A stretch of DNA of 52,272 nt from an uncultured Faecalibacterium sp. (GTDB lineage: Bacteria > Bacillota > Clostridia > Oscillospirales > Ruminococcaceae), in contig CAKSZU010000001.1 in the NCBI GenBank assembly GCA_934526125.1, positions 1 through 52,272 on the forward strand, in the 5' to 3' direction. Positions within the stretch are counted from its first letter, which is position 1. Each line of letters starts with the position of its first letter. This document shows positions 17,188 to 25,565 of the stretch, one piece after another. The notes beneath the pieces were generated by a model, which saw only the letters and a list, made by a program, of their open reading frames with translations, made no database searches and was not told where the DNA came from. A program made the translations under genes and the position numbers.

Positions 17188-17219
17188 GCCGATTTTTCAG
17201 GAAACGAGGAAAGTATTAC

Positions 17220-18410
17220 GTGATCAAGATCGAATTGGATATGTACCAGACGCTGGCCGTTGCCGTGCTGGTGCTGATGCTGGGCAAGTTCCTGCGCAGC
17301 CGGGTGCAGGTGCTGGAGCGTTTCTGCATCCCGGCCCCCGTCATCGGCGGCATACTGTTCGCCATTTTTACCTGTGTCTGCTATGTCACCGGTCTGGCCG
17401 AATTTTCCTTTGACGATGTGCTCAAAGAGGTCTGCATGGTGTTCTTCTTCACCTCAGTAGGCTTCCAGGCCAACCTGAAGGTCCTGAAGAGCGGCGGCAA
17501 GGCCATGATCGGGTTCCTGGGGCTGGTACTCGTCCTGATCGTCAGCCAGAACTTCCTGGCCGTGGGGCTGGCAAAGCTGCTGGGGGTAGACCCTCTGGTG
17601 GGCCTGTGTACCGGCTCCATCCCCATGGTGGGCGGCCACGGCACCGCCGGTGCCTTCGGCCCGGTTCTGGAGGATTTCGGGATCTCCGGTGCCACCACCC
17701 TCTGCACGGCAGCCGCTACCTACGGACTGATCGCCGGCAGCATGATGGGCGGCCCCGTGGGGCGGATGCTCATTGAGCGCCATGACCTGCTCAAGACCGT
17801 TGTCCCAGAGGATGACAGCCTGCTGGTGGAAGAAGAGATCAAGCACGAGCGCCACACCAGCATGTATCCCTCCGCCGTGTTCCAGCTTATCCTTGCCATC
17901 GGCATCGGCACCATCGTCTCCAGGCTGCTGAACCTGACGGGCATGACCTTCCCCATCTACATCGGTGCCATGATCGCCGCAGCCGTCATCCGCAACATCG
18001 GCGAGTACGGCGGCGGGTACTCCGTCCACATGGGCGAGATCAACGACATCGGCGGCATCAGCCTGTCGCTCTTCCTCGGCATGGCCATGATCACCCTGAA
18101 GCTGTGGCAGCTGGCCGACCTGGCCGGGCCGCTGGTGATCCTGCTGGCCGGGCAGACCCTGCTGATGCTGGTGTACGTCCTGCTGGTGGTGTTCAACGTC
18201 ATGGGACGGGATTACGATGCCGCCGTCATCTGCTCGGGCATCTGCGGTTTCGGTATGGGCGCTACCCCCAACGCGATGGCCAACATGCAGGTCATCTGCG
18301 AAAAATACGCCCCCTCTGTCAAGGCTTACCTGCTCATCCCTCTGGTGGGCAGTCTGTTTGCGGATTTTCTCAACAGTCTCGTCATCACATTGTTCATCAA
18401 TCTGATCTAA
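17220..18410 (+). CDS. gltS: Sodium/glutamate symporter, GltS family
   Basis: The 396-residue membrane protein has about ten hydrophobic segments and the GltS repeat motifs. In the first half the key segment is LVGLCTGSIPMVGGHGTAGAFG. In the second half it is DAAVICSGICGFGMGATPNAMANMQ. GltS imports glutamate with sodium ions. The start is set to GTG 17220 because GAGGA (17206-17210) is well spaced before it. An upstream in-frame ATG at 17184 overlaps the previous stop, is preceded by no such site, and adds a basic segment not seen in the family. It is co-transcribed with the TAXI lipoprotein gene and followed closely by a small His-rich gene. Confidence 0.92.
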   Translation: MIKIELDMYQTLAVAVLVLMLGKFLRSRVQVLERFCIPAPVIGGILFAIFTCVCYVTGLAEFSFDDVLKEVCMVFFFTSVGFQANLKVLKSGGKAMIGFLGLVLVLIVSQNFLAVGLAKLLGVDPLVGLCTGSIPMVGGHGTAGAFGPVLEDFGISGATTLCTAAATYGLIAGSMMGGPVGRMLIERHDLLKTVVPEDDSLLVEEEIKHERHTSMYPSAVFQLILAIGIGTIVSRLLNLTGMTFPIYIGAMIAAAVIRNIGEYGGGYSVHMGEINDIGGISLSLFLGMAMITLKLWQLADLAGPLVILLAGQTLLMLVYVLLVVFNVMGRDYDAAVICSGICGFGMGATPNAMANMQVICEKYAPSVKAYLLIPLVGSLFADFLNSLVITLFINLI

Positions 18411-18421
18411 CGGAGGAGCTT

Positions 18422-18631
18422 ATGTTCCATCAAAAACTGAAGATGTGGTTCCATCAGAAGCTGTGGCGCAAGCCCGATCCCTCTCACCCGGAGGAGGAGA
18501 CGGTGGCCGTGCCGGAAGTGCACACCGGCAAGGTCCGCCGCACCGAGGACCCCCGCCCGCACCACGAGTCCATCCACTACGACAACGTGGCCATCCCGGA
18601 GGTCCATATCCCCCACCACACCAAGAAGTGA
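18422..18631 (+). CDS. Small His-rich protein of unknown function
   Basis: The 69-residue protein begins 11 bp after gltS with CGGAGGAG before its ATG, so translation is plausible. It has no membrane segment or signal. It is rich in His, Lys, Glu and Pro, with an N-terminal amphipathic stretch (MFHQKLKMWFHQKLW). It contains a short repeated motif: VAVPEVH near residue 29 and VAIPEVH near residue 57, with HHES and HHTKK nearby. His pairs suggest possible metal binding, but that is speculation. No family is recognised. Its position ties it to the TAXI-GltS transport unit. Confidence 0.6.
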   Translation: MFHQKLKMWFHQKLWRKPDPSHPEEETVAVPEVHTGKVRRTEDPRPHHESIHYDNVAIPEVHIPHHTKK

Positions 18632-18641
18632 CGGAAAGCGG

Positions 18642-18714
18642 AAAAGGGCGGCTGTACGCCCTCTGCGCCTGCTGATTCAGCAGGACAGCGGAGGGATGCA
18701 GCCGCCCTTTTTCT
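18642..18714. terminator. Terminator between gltS unit and secreted-protein gene
   Basis: An outer 12-bp stem (AAAGGGCGGCTG with its complement) encloses further pairing (CCTGCTG/AGCAGG hairpin). A T-run follows on the plus strand and A-rich sequence precedes it, so it can serve the convergent genes on both sides. Confidence 0.75.
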
Positions 18715-18727
18715 GTGTTTTTCCGGA

Positions 18728-19681
18728 TCACTCGATCACGATGGTGCGGGTGATCTTGTCGCTGGAGTAGTTGCCCGCAGCGGACGCTGTCTGGGTGTAC
18801 TCGCCGGGCTCGGTGGGGAACTCGGTCCTGCTCCCGCTCAGGAAGCTGAACAGACTCTTGTTCTTCTTATAGGTGTACTTCACCTTGGCGTTTTCCAGCA
18901 CCTGCCCGTCAACTTCCACCACGGCAGCTGGGTTGAAGGCTTTTGCCTCTTCCACCGTCATGCGCTCGGGCAGATCCTGTGCCCAGTAGGTACGGACACC
19001 GGCGCTCTTGGGCTTGATGCGGAACATGGCCACACCGGCCGTGTTCATATCGCCGGATTCCAGCGCCACGGCACCGCCGACATAATTGCCGGAATCCACC
19101 GGCTGTTCATCCAGATAGATCTTGCTCACGGCGTCCTCCGGCATATAGCGGCGGATCAGCTTCAGGGCCAGCCGCAGGCCGGTGGAGACATCGTTCAGGG
19201 TAGGGATATAGAATTTCAGGGAATCCATCACCGACACTACTTCATCGGCTACCCGCAGCAGGACTTCGGCATCGTTGCCGTCGATCAGCTGTTTGAGGTA
19301 GGCGTAGAGGTTGAACTCTTCCTCCTGTTCCGGGGTCGCGGACATCTTCTTGGGCAGCGGGATCATCTTGAGCAGGGTGCGGATCTTGCCTGAGAGGATC
19401 AGGGTCACAAAGCCCTTGGCCTCGCCGCGGGTACCGATGACCACACCGATATACTGGGTATCGGCAGGCGTTGTCTGAACGCTGAGGGCAAAAGGCGAGC
19501 CGTAGGTCAGATCGCCGGTCGCGGTCAGGCGGATCGAGACCACACTGTTGTCCTCTTCCACCGCAGCAGTGCTGGAAGCGGACAGGTCCGGTGCAGCCGT
19601 GGCCGCCATAGCCGGGGTCACTGCGGCGCCGAAGGCAAACACGCCCGCCAGCAGCAGCGAGAGCAGCCGTTTGGTTTTCAT
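18728..19681 (-). CDS. Secreted protein of unknown function with Ig-like C-terminus
   Basis: The 317-residue protein has a clear signal peptide (MKTKRLLSLLLAGVFAFGAAVTPAMAATA, cleaved near residue 27). The start at 19681 is chosen because AAAGGAGGTCC lies correctly before it; an in-frame upstream ATG at 19720 adds a charged segment that would hide the signal. The middle part (about 40-230) has no recognised domain. The last 60 residues (VEVDGQVLENAKVKYTYKKN to ITRTIVIE, with TEPGEYTQTASAAGNY) resemble bacterial Ig-like or MBG-type surface repeats. It is probably exported; the role is unknown. It is transcribed alone and converges with the gltS unit. Confidence 0.7.
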   Translation of the reverse strand: MKTKRLLSLLLAGVFAFGAAVTPAMAATAAPDLSASSTAAVEEDNSVVSIRLTATGDLTYGSPFALSVQTTPADTQYIGVVIGTRGEAKGFVTLILSGKIRTLLKMIPLPKKMSATPEQEEEFNLYAYLKQLIDGNDAEVLLRVADEVVSVMDSLKFYIPTLNDVSTGLRLALKLIRRYMPEDAVSKIYLDEQPVDSGNYVGGAVALESGDMNTAGVAMFRIKPKSAGVRTYWAQDLPERMTVEEAKAFNPAAVVEVDGQVLENAKVKYTYKKNKSLFSFLSGSRTEFPTEPGEYTQTASAAGNYSSDKITRTIVIE

Positions 19682-19853
19682 GTTCCAAGGACCTCCTTTG
19701 TTCTGAGATCGTTTTTCCATTTCGTTTTTGCAGCCGGGACAGACAGCACACTGTCCCGCCGGGCCGCCCTGAGGCCGACTCCGGTCAGCTTCATTTTACC
19801 GCATTCCGGCCATAGGGTCAATAACGGGATTCAACCAGTTCAAAAAATTTAAC

Positions 19854-19920
19854 AAAAAAGCAGGATCTTCCCACTCTGTGTTCCGCCCTGTGGGCGGGAA
19901 CGGGAAGATCCTGCTTTTTT
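19854..19920. terminator. Bidirectional-looking terminator at the 3' end of cysS
   Basis: A 19-bp perfect stem (AAAAAAGCAGGATCTTCCC with its complement) around a GC-rich loop, with A and T flanks. It ends the minus-strand cysS transcript. Confidence 0.85.
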
Positions 19921-19939
19921 GTTTTTCAGCGGTTCCGGA

Positions 19940-21337
19940 TCAGAGCTTGCTCAGCTGGGGGCCCTGTGCGGTGTCCTTGACGGCCCAGCCCATCTCGGTC
20001 AGCTTGGCGCGGATGGCGTCTGCGGCGGCCCAGTCCTTTGCCTTCTTGGCGGCGGCGCGCTGCTCCACCAGCTCGGTGACCTCGGCGGGCACTTCGTCCT
20101 TCTTGCGGTTGTACATCAGGCCCAGCACACCGGTGATCTCGTCGAAGGCGGCGGCGGCAGTTTCCAGAGCGGCCTTGCTGGAGGAAGCGGACAGCGTATT
20201 GATCTCCTTGACCAGATCAAAAACGGAGGCCAGGGCATCCGGGGTGTTCAGGTCATCGTCCATAGCTTTGCAGAACTTGGTGCGGGCTTCCTCAGCCTTC
20301 TCCTTCAAGGTCTCGTCGGTGCCGAACTCGGTCTTGCTCAGGGCAAAGTCCAGATTCTCGCGGCAGGTATACAGACGCTCCAGGCTGTTCTTGCAGCTCT
20401 CGATGAGGTCCACCGTGTAGTTCAGGGGCATCCGGTAGCCGGCGGTCAGCATGAAATAGCGAATGGGCTCGTAGCCGTAGAGGTTGGCCACATCCCGGAC
20501 GGTGAAGAAGTTGTGCAGGCTCTTGGACATCTTCTGGTTATCCACATTGATGAAGCCGTTGTGCATCCAGTAACGGGCAAAGGTGCAGCCGTTGGCGCAC
20601 TCGCTCTGGGCGATCTCGTTCTCGTGGTGGGGGAAGATCAGGTCCTGGCCGCCGCAGTGCAGGTCGATGGTCTTGCCCAGATGGGTGCGGCTCATGGCGC
20701 TGCACTCGATGTGCCAGCCCGGGCGGCCCATGCCGTAGGGGCTCTCCCAGGCAGGCTCGCCGGGCTTGGCAGCCTTCCAGACGGCAAAGTCTGCCGGGTC
20801 CTCTTTCAGGTCATCGTCCATCTGGCTGCGCAGCTCGCGGTTGCCGCTCTCGAGGTCGTCCAGATTCAGGTGGCTCAGCTTGCCGTACTCGGGGTCGCTC
20901 TTGACCCGGAAATAGACGTCGCCGTTCTTGGCCACATAGGCATGGCCGGAGTCGATCAGGTCCTTGACGATGTCCAGGATCTGCTGGATGTGCTCGGTGG
21001 CGCGGGGCTGGACCGTGGGCTTCTTGCAGTTGAGGCCTGCGGCATCCTTCAGATACTCGGCCTCGAAGCGCTGGGCGACCTCCTTCATGGAGGTACCTTC
21101 CTCCTGCCCCTTCCTGATGAGCTTGTCATCAATGTCGGTGATGTTGGAGACATAGATCACCTTGTTGCCGCGGTATTCCAGATAGCGGCGCAGGGTGTCG
21201 AATACGATCAGCGGGCGGGCGTTGCCGATGTGGATATAGTTGTAAACGGTAGGGCCGCAGACATAGATGCGGTATTCACCGGGCACCTGCGGGACAAATT
21301 CTTCTTTCTGACGGGTCAGGGTGTTGAAAATCTGCAT
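19940..21337 (-). CDS. cysS: Cysteine-tRNA ligase
   Basis: The 465-residue class I aminoacyl-tRNA synthetase attaches cysteine to tRNA-Cys. Motifs are [14 protein letters not shown] at the start, [16 protein letters not shown] (zinc Cys and HIGH-type motif), the zinc-site region [21 protein letters not shown] and KMSKS in [16 protein letters not shown]. The start at 21337 follows AAAAGGAGAGG; a longer in-frame extension runs through the T-box terminator and is not translated. Expression is expected to be controlled by the T-box leader at 21381-21636. Confidence 0.97.
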   Translation of the reverse strand: MQIFNTLTRQKEEFVPQVPGEYRIYVCGPTVYNYIHIGNARPLIVFDTLRRYLEYRGNKVIYVSNITDIDDKLIRKGQEEGTSMKEVAQRFEAEYLKDAAGLNCKKPTVQPRATEHIQQILDIVKDLIDSGHAYVAKNGDVYFRVKSDPEYGKLSHLNLDDLESGNRELRSQMDDDLKEDPADFAVWKAAKPGEPAWESPYGMGRPGWHIECSAMSRTHLGKTIDLHCGGQDLIFPHHENEIAQSECANGCTFARYWMHNGFINVDNQKMSKSLHNFFTVRDVANLYGYEPIRYFMLTAGYRMPLNYTVDLIESCKNSLERLYTCRENLDFALSKTEFGTDETLKEKAEEARTKFCKAMDDDLNTPDALASVFDLVKEINTLSASSSKAALETAAAAFDEITGVLGLMYNRKKDEVPAEVTELVEQRAAAKKAKDWAAADAIRAKLTEMGWAVKDTAQGPQLSKL

Positions 21338-21380
21338 ACGAAACCTCTCCTTTTGTGTGGCAGACAGAAGCCGCAAAAAC

Positions 21381-21636
21381 AAAAAGCCCCCGAAGCTCTG
21401 CATCCTGCAGAGACTCCGAAGGCGGTTTTCATTCAAATCGCGGTTCCACTTCTGTTTGTCGCTCAAAGCCGGTAACGGCGGCTGCCGCACTGCGATACTG
21501 TCCGTTCCCGCAGTGTGCTCTCCGGGCGCACTTCACACCCGCCCCTGCAAACAGGCTTCCAGCCAACGGCCTGTTCTCTCTGTGCAGACGCTCCCTGTGC
21601 TACTCTGCCCGGATCAACGCATTTGTTCTGTGATAC
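21381..21636 (-). promoter_or_regulatory. T-box riboswitch controlling cysS
   Basis: The untranslated leader on the minus strand carries the T-box core AGTGGAACCGCG (21450-21439). A terminator stem with T-run follows at about 21424-21381, and a long Stem I region lies at about 21620-21480. A likely specifier codon UGC (21530-21528, within GAAGUGCGCCC) would pair with the tRNA-Cys anticodon. Uncharged tRNA-Cys would favour antitermination and so raise cysS expression. The T-box core and terminator are seen; the specifier is inferred from position. The leader fills most of the 491-bp gap between cysS and asnA. Confidence 0.88.
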
Positions 21637-21642
21637 AGATTT

Positions 21643-21671
21643 ATTATACCGGCCCGCCCCGGGAAAGTCAA
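21643..21671 (-). promoter_or_regulatory. Promoter of the cysS T-box transcript
   Basis: On the minus strand TTGACT (21671-21666), a 17-bp spacer and TATAAT (21648-21643), just upstream of the T-box leader. Confidence 0.85.
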
Positions 21672-21727
21672 GGCGGCAGGGAGCGATTTTCTTGCACACG
21701 ATGCGCGCAGCTTTTTCCGCATTTCTC

Positions 21728-21756
21728 TTTACATCTCTCCCGACTTGTGCCATAAT
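21728..21756 (+). promoter_or_regulatory. Promoter of asnA
   Basis: TTTACA (21728-21733), a 17-bp spacer and CATAAT (21751-21756) with an extended TGC. It is back-to-back with the cysS promoter. Confidence 0.7.
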
Positions 21757-21828
21757 TTAGAATATTAAAGGGAGCGTCTCCGGCACGGCAGTTCGGCCGT
21801 GGGGAGCGCAAGAGAGGGGTAAACTGTT

Positions 21829-22842
21829 ATGAGCAAAACGATCATCCCGGCCAACTACACACCCGCGCTGAACCTGTACGACACCCAGCGCGCCATCGGC
21901 ACCGTGAAGCGTCTGTTTGCAGACACGCTCTGTGCCACCCTGAACCTCTACCGCGTGTCCGCGCCGCTGTTCCTGGAGGCCTCCACCGGCCTGAACGACG
22001 ACCTGAACGGCGTGGAGCGGAAGGTCACCTTTGACATCAAGGACAGCGGCATCGAGGCACAGGTGGTGCAGTCGCTGGCCAAGTGGAAGCGCAAGGCCCT
22101 GAAGGACTACGGCTTCCGGGTGGGCAAAGGCCTGTACTGCGACATGAATGCCATCCGCCGGGACGAGGAGCTGGACAACCTCCACTCGGTCTATGTGGAC
22201 CAGTGGGACTGGGAGAAGGTCATCCGGGAGGAGGACCGCAGCGAGGCTTACCTGAAGAGCGTGGTGCGCTCCATCGTGTCCGCCGTCTGCGCCACCGAGA
22301 TGAACCTCCACGCCATGTTCCCCCAGCTGCAGGATCTGCCCCTGCACACCCCCAACGTGACCTTCATCACCACCCAGGAGCTGGAGGACCAATATCCGGA
22401 CCTGACCCCCAAGGAGCGGGAGAATGCTTTCGTGAAGGAAAACGGCACCACCTTCCTGATGAAGATCGGTGCCCCGCTGAAGAGCGGCAAGCCCCACGAT
22501 GGCCGCGCCCCCGACTACGACGACTGGGATCTGAACGGCGACCTGCTGTTCTGGAACGATCCGCTCCAGTGCAGCTACGAGCTGAGCAGCATGGGCATCC
22601 GTGTCAGCCCCGAGAGCATGGACCGTCAGCTGACCATGGCAGGCTGCGATGACCGCCGGGAGCTGCCCTTCCACAAGGCCGTACTCAACGGCGAGCTGCC
22701 CTATACCATCGGCGGCGGCATCGGCCAGAGCCGCCTGTGCATGCTGCTGCTGGGCAGCGCCCACATCGGCGAAGTCCAGGCCAGCGTCTGGGACGAGGAC
22801 ACCCGAGAGGCCTGCGCCAAGGCCGGCATTCCCCTGCTGTAA
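21829..22842 (+). CDS. asnA: Aspartate-ammonia ligase
   Basis: The 337-residue enzyme makes asparagine from aspartate, ammonia and ATP (to AMP), independent of glutamine. It has a fold related to class II aminoacyl-tRNA synthetases. Typical segments are [33 protein letters not shown] [43 protein letters not shown], the [16 protein letters not shown] region and the C-terminal [27 protein letters not shown] precedes the ATG. It has a single-gene transcript with its own promoter and terminator. Confidence 0.97.
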   Translation: MSKTIIPANYTPALNLYDTQRAIGTVKRLFADTLCATLNLYRVSAPLFLEASTGLNDDLNGVERKVTFDIKDSGIEAQVVQSLAKWKRKALKDYGFRVGKGLYCDMNAIRRDEELDNLHSVYVDQWDWEKVIREEDRSEAYLKSVVRSIVSAVCATEMNLHAMFPQLQDLPLHTPNVTFITTQELEDQYPDLTPKERENAFVKENGTTFLMKIGAPLKSGKPHDGRAPDYDDWDLNGDLLFWNDPLQCSYELSSMGIRVSPESMDRQLTMAGCDDRRELPFHKAVLNGELPYTIGGGIGQSRLCMLLLGSAHIGEVQASVWDEDTREACAKAGIPLL

Positions 22843-22858
22843 GATCGATCTTTTTCCG

Positions 22859-22885
22859 CCCCGCCTGGTTTCAGGCGGGGTTTTT
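22859..22885 (+). terminator. Terminator of asnA
   Basis: A 9-bp perfect stem (CCCCGCCTG with CAGGCGGGG), a 4-nt loop and five Ts. Confidence 0.9.
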
Positions 22886-22901
22886 CTGATGTCCGGGGCA
22901 C

Positions 22902-22940
22902 AAAAAAAGTCCCCCATCCGGCGAACAGACCGGACAGGGG
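22902..22940 (-). terminator. Terminator of serC-serA
   Basis: On the minus strand a CCCC...TCCGG / CCGGA...GGGG stem is followed by a run of seven Ts. Confidence 0.75.
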
Positions 22941-22975
22941 AAAGCTAAGGGTTGGCAGATTCAGAACGATGCGCC

Positions 22976-24136
22976 TTACAGGATACGCACCCGGATGACG
23001 GCCGGGATGGCAGCGAGCTTTTCGGCCAGTTTTGCATCCACGGCACCGGTGGCATCCAGCATGGTGTAGGCCATATTCTTCTTGCTCTTGTTCACCATGT
23101 TCTCGATGTTCAGGCCCGCCTCGGTGGTCAGGGCCGTGATCTGGCTGATCATGCCGGGCTCATTCTTATGGATGATGCAGATGCGCTTGCCGCCGGCACG
23201 GGGCTGGTGGACCTCCGGCAGGTTCACCGAGTGGGTGATGTTGCCGTTCTTGAGGTAGTCGCTGATCTCCTGTGCCGCCATGACCGCGCAGTTGTCCTCG
23301 GCCTCCGGGGTGGAAGCGCCCAGATGCGGTGTGCAGACGATGCCGGGCTTGCCCAGAATGGCTTCGCTGGGGAAGTCGGTCATGTAGCCGGAGACCTTGC
23401 CGGTCTCCATGGCGTCCAGCAGGGCATCCGTGTTCACCAGCTCGCCGCGGGCGTAGTTCAGGATCTTCACGCCGTCCTTGCACAGAGCCAGGGTCTGAGC
23501 GTTGATGGTGTCCTTGGTGGTGGGCAGGTAGGGCACATGGATGGTGATGTAATCGCACAGGGGCAGCATATCATTCAGGTTGACGCAGTGGTGTACCTGG
23601 CTGGACAGGTTCCAGGCCGCATCGATGGAGATGTAGGGGTCGTAGCCGTAGACCTCCATGCCCAGCTCGATGGCGCAGTTGGCCACCCGGGAGCCGATGG
23701 CACCCAGACCGATGACCCCCAGGGTCTTGCCCTTGATCTCGTTGCCCACGAACTGCTTCTTGCCCTTTTCCACGCTCTTGGCCATGGCGGGGTCGCCGAC
23801 CAGGCCCTGGCACCACTGGGCGGCGGCGGCCACGTTGCGGCTGCCCGCGATCAGCATGCCGATGACCAGCTCGGCCACGGCGTTGGCGTTGGCACCGGGG
23901 GTGTTGAACACCACGATGCCCTGCTCCGAGCAGCGGTCCAGCGGGATGTTGTTCACACCGGCACCGGCGCGGGCAATGGCCAGCAGGTTGTCATTGAAGG
24001 TGGTGTTCAGCAGATCGGCGCTGCGCACCAGGATGCCGTCCGGCGCATCGGTATCCACCGACACGTCAAACAGGTTCTTATTGAGTTTGGCCAGCCCCAC
24101 CGGGCTGATGGCGTTGAGCGTTTTGATGGTGAACAT
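22976..24136 (-). CDS. serA: D-3-phosphoglycerate dehydrogenase
   Basis: The 386-residue enzyme oxidises 3-phosphoglycerate to 3-phosphohydroxypyruvate with NAD, the first step of serine synthesis. It shows the NAD-binding GLGAIGSRVA loop (about residue 146), the catalytic Arg in NYARGELVNT, a Glu in the following region and the His in PHLGASTPEAE. A C-terminal ACT domain (ICIIHKNEPGMISQITALTTEAGLNIENM, from about 315) suggests serine or other amino acid sensing. Length fits the short form of the family with one ACT domain. It lies 32 bp after serC in the same transcript. Confidence 0.95.
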   Translation of the reverse strand: MFTIKTLNAISPVGLAKLNKNLFDVSVDTDAPDGILVRSADLLNTTFNDNLLAIARAGAGVNNIPLDRCSEQGIVVFNTPGANANAVAELVIGMLIAGSRNVAAAAQWCQGLVGDPAMAKSVEKGKKQFVGNEIKGKTLGVIGLGAIGSRVANCAIELGMEVYGYDPYISIDAAWNLSSQVHHCVNLNDMLPLCDYITIHVPYLPTTKDTINAQTLALCKDGVKILNYARGELVNTDALLDAMETGKVSGYMTDFPSEAILGKPGIVCTPHLGASTPEAEDNCAVMAAQEISDYLKNGNITHSVNLPEVHQPRAGGKRICIIHKNEPGMISQITALTTEAGLNIENMVNKSKKNMAYTMLDATGAVDAKLAEKLAAIPAVIRVRIL

Positions 24137-24168
24137 ACTTTCCTATCTCCCTATACACAAATTGCAGA

Positions 24169-25251
24169 TCAGGCGTTTGCCTTGCGGAACTTCTCCATGA
24201 AATCCACCAGCTTGTCCACGCCCTCGGCGGGCATCGCATTATAAATGGAAGCGCGCATGCCGCCCACCAGACGGTGGCCCTTCAGGTTGACGAAACCGGC
24301 CTCGGCAGCCTCGGCGCAGAACTTCTTGTCCATCTCGGCGTCGGGGCTGGTGAAGGTGACGTTCATGGTGCTGCGGTAGCGGTGTTCCACAGGATTCGTG
24401 AAGAAGTCCTGCCCGTCCAGATAGTCGTACAGGACTTTTGCCTTGGCCTCGTTGATCTTCTGCATATTCTCCAGACCGCCGATGTCGTTTTCCAGATACT
24501 TCAGCACCAGACCGGTCATATAGATGCACCAGCAGGGGGGCGTATTGTACATGCTGTCCTTGTTCAGCAGGGTGGTGTAGTTCATCATGGTGGGCACGTT
24601 GTCGGCAGCGTGGCCCAGCAGGTCATCCCGGACGATGGCAATGGCCATACCGGCGGGAGCCACGTTCTTCTGGACGCCGAAGTAGATGCAGCCGTACTTG
24701 GTCACATCCACGGGCTTCGAGAGGATCATGGAACTCAGATCCGCCACCAGCGGCACACCCTCCACCTGCGGCACCTCCACATACTGGGTGCCGAAGATGG
24801 TGTTGTTCTGGCAGATGTGGATGTAGCTGGCATCCTTGTCGTAGTCGATGGCGTTCACATCCGGGATATAGGTGAAGTTCTTATCTTTACTGGAGGCAAC
24901 GATCTTTGCCTCGCCGAACTTGGCGGCCTCCTTGGCGGCCAGATTCGAGAAGTTGCCGGTGACGATGTAGTCCGCCTTGCCGGTGGTCATGAAGTTCAGG
25001 GGCACCATGGCGAACTGCTGGGTGGCACCGCCCTGGAAGAAGCCGACCTTATAATTGTCAGGGATGTTCATCACCCGGCGCAGGGTGGCTTCCGTCTCCT
25101 TGATGATGGCATCGAACCACTTGCTGCGGTGGCTCATCTCCATGACGCTCTGGCCGGAATCGCCATACTCCAGAAGCTCTGCCTGTGCCTGTTTCAGCAC
25201 CTTTTCGGGCAGCATGCTGGGACCCGCGCTGAAGTTATATACTCGTGCCAT
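24169..25251 (-). CDS. serC: Phosphoserine aminotransferase
   Basis: The 360-residue PLP enzyme makes phosphoserine from 3-phosphohydroxypyruvate and glutamate. The N-terminus MARVYNFSAGPSMLPEKVL is diagnostic and sets the start at 25251, with AAAAGGAGAG upstream; the longer in-frame extension crosses the promoter. The PLP lysine lies in FGVQKNVAPAG (about residue 195). PPCWCIYMTGLVLKYL and the C-terminal GHRLVGGMRASIYNAMP complete the family pattern. It is the first gene of serC-serA. SerB, the third enzyme of the pathway, is not in the window. Confidence 0.96.
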   Translation of the reverse strand: MARVYNFSAGPSMLPEKVLKQAQAELLEYGDSGQSVMEMSHRSKWFDAIIKETEATLRRVMNIPDNYKVGFFQGGATQQFAMVPLNFMTTGKADYIVTGNFSNLAAKEAAKFGEAKIVASSKDKNFTYIPDVNAIDYDKDASYIHICQNNTIFGTQYVEVPQVEGVPLVADLSSMILSKPVDVTKYGCIYFGVQKNVAPAGMAIAIVRDDLLGHAADNVPTMMNYTTLLNKDSMYNTPPCWCIYMTGLVLKYLENDIGGLENMQKINEAKAKVLYDYLDGQDFFTNPVEHRYRSTMNVTFTSPDAEMDKKFCAEAAEAGFVNLKGHRLVGGMRASIYNAMPAEGVDKLVDFMEKFRKANA

Positions 25252-25318
25252 GATGAACTCTCCTTTTCCGATCCTTCCGCCGTTCGCATTGCGGCGGGTG
25301 TGTGCTTGATGTGACCGT

Positions 25319-25348
25319 AGTATACCGGTTTCCGGGGGGCAAAAACAA
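25319..25348 (-). promoter_or_regulatory. Candidate promoter of serC-serA
   Basis: On the minus strand TTGTTT (25348-25343), an 18-bp spacer and TATACT (25324-25319). The -35 abuts the 24-bp palindrome at 25349-25372. Confidence 0.5.
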
Positions 25349-25372
25349 GAGCATCTTTGCACAAAGATGCTC
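25349..25372. promoter_or_regulatory. 24-bp palindrome upstream of serC
   Basis: Perfect 11-bp arms (GAGCATCTTTG and complement) around CA, touching the predicted serC -35. On the minus strand it is followed by TTGTTTTT, so it could be a terminator-like hairpin. No gene reads into it from upstream, which makes an operator site plausible. The whole 314-bp gap 25252-25565 holds this, two promoters and two further repeat sites, and no gene. Confidence 0.45.
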
Positions 25373-25434
25373 CCCCGCCGTCCGCTTTGCCCGCACAAAG
25401 TCCACAATTGTGCGTCATTCAGGAACATTTTTTA

Positions 25435-25451
25435 AGACATCTGTAAAAGCA
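25435..25451 (+). promoter_or_regulatory. Candidate BlaI/MecI-type operator, distal copy
   Basis: AGACATCTGTAAAAGCA: a TACANNTGTA-like core (here GACATCTGTA) with a conserved AAAAGCA tail. It matches the site at 25527-25543 and lies 35 bp upstream of the -35 of the regulator gene. Confidence 0.5.
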
Positions 25452-25485
25452 CCTTATTTTTCGGCCTGTTTCCCCGCTTTCCGGC

Positions 25486-25514
25486 TTGCATCTTTTCGCC
25501 GGAAGGAGTATACT
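25486..25514 (+). promoter_or_regulatory. Promoter of the BlaI/MecI-family regulator
   Basis: TTGCAT (25486-25491), a 17-bp spacer and TATACT (25509-25514), lying between the two operator-like repeats. Confidence 0.65.
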
Positions 25515-25526
25515 CAGAAAGCATTC

Positions 25527-25543
25527 AGACAAATGTAAAAGCA
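25527..25543 (+). promoter_or_regulatory. Candidate BlaI/MecI-type operator, proximal copy
   Basis: AGACAAATGTAAAAGCA: its core GACAAATGTA is one base from the known TACANATGTA-type BlaI/MecI box. It covers the early transcribed region, where a bound repressor would block transcription. Confidence 0.55.
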
Positions 25544-25565
25544 AAAAAGAAGGGAGTTTTTGCCG

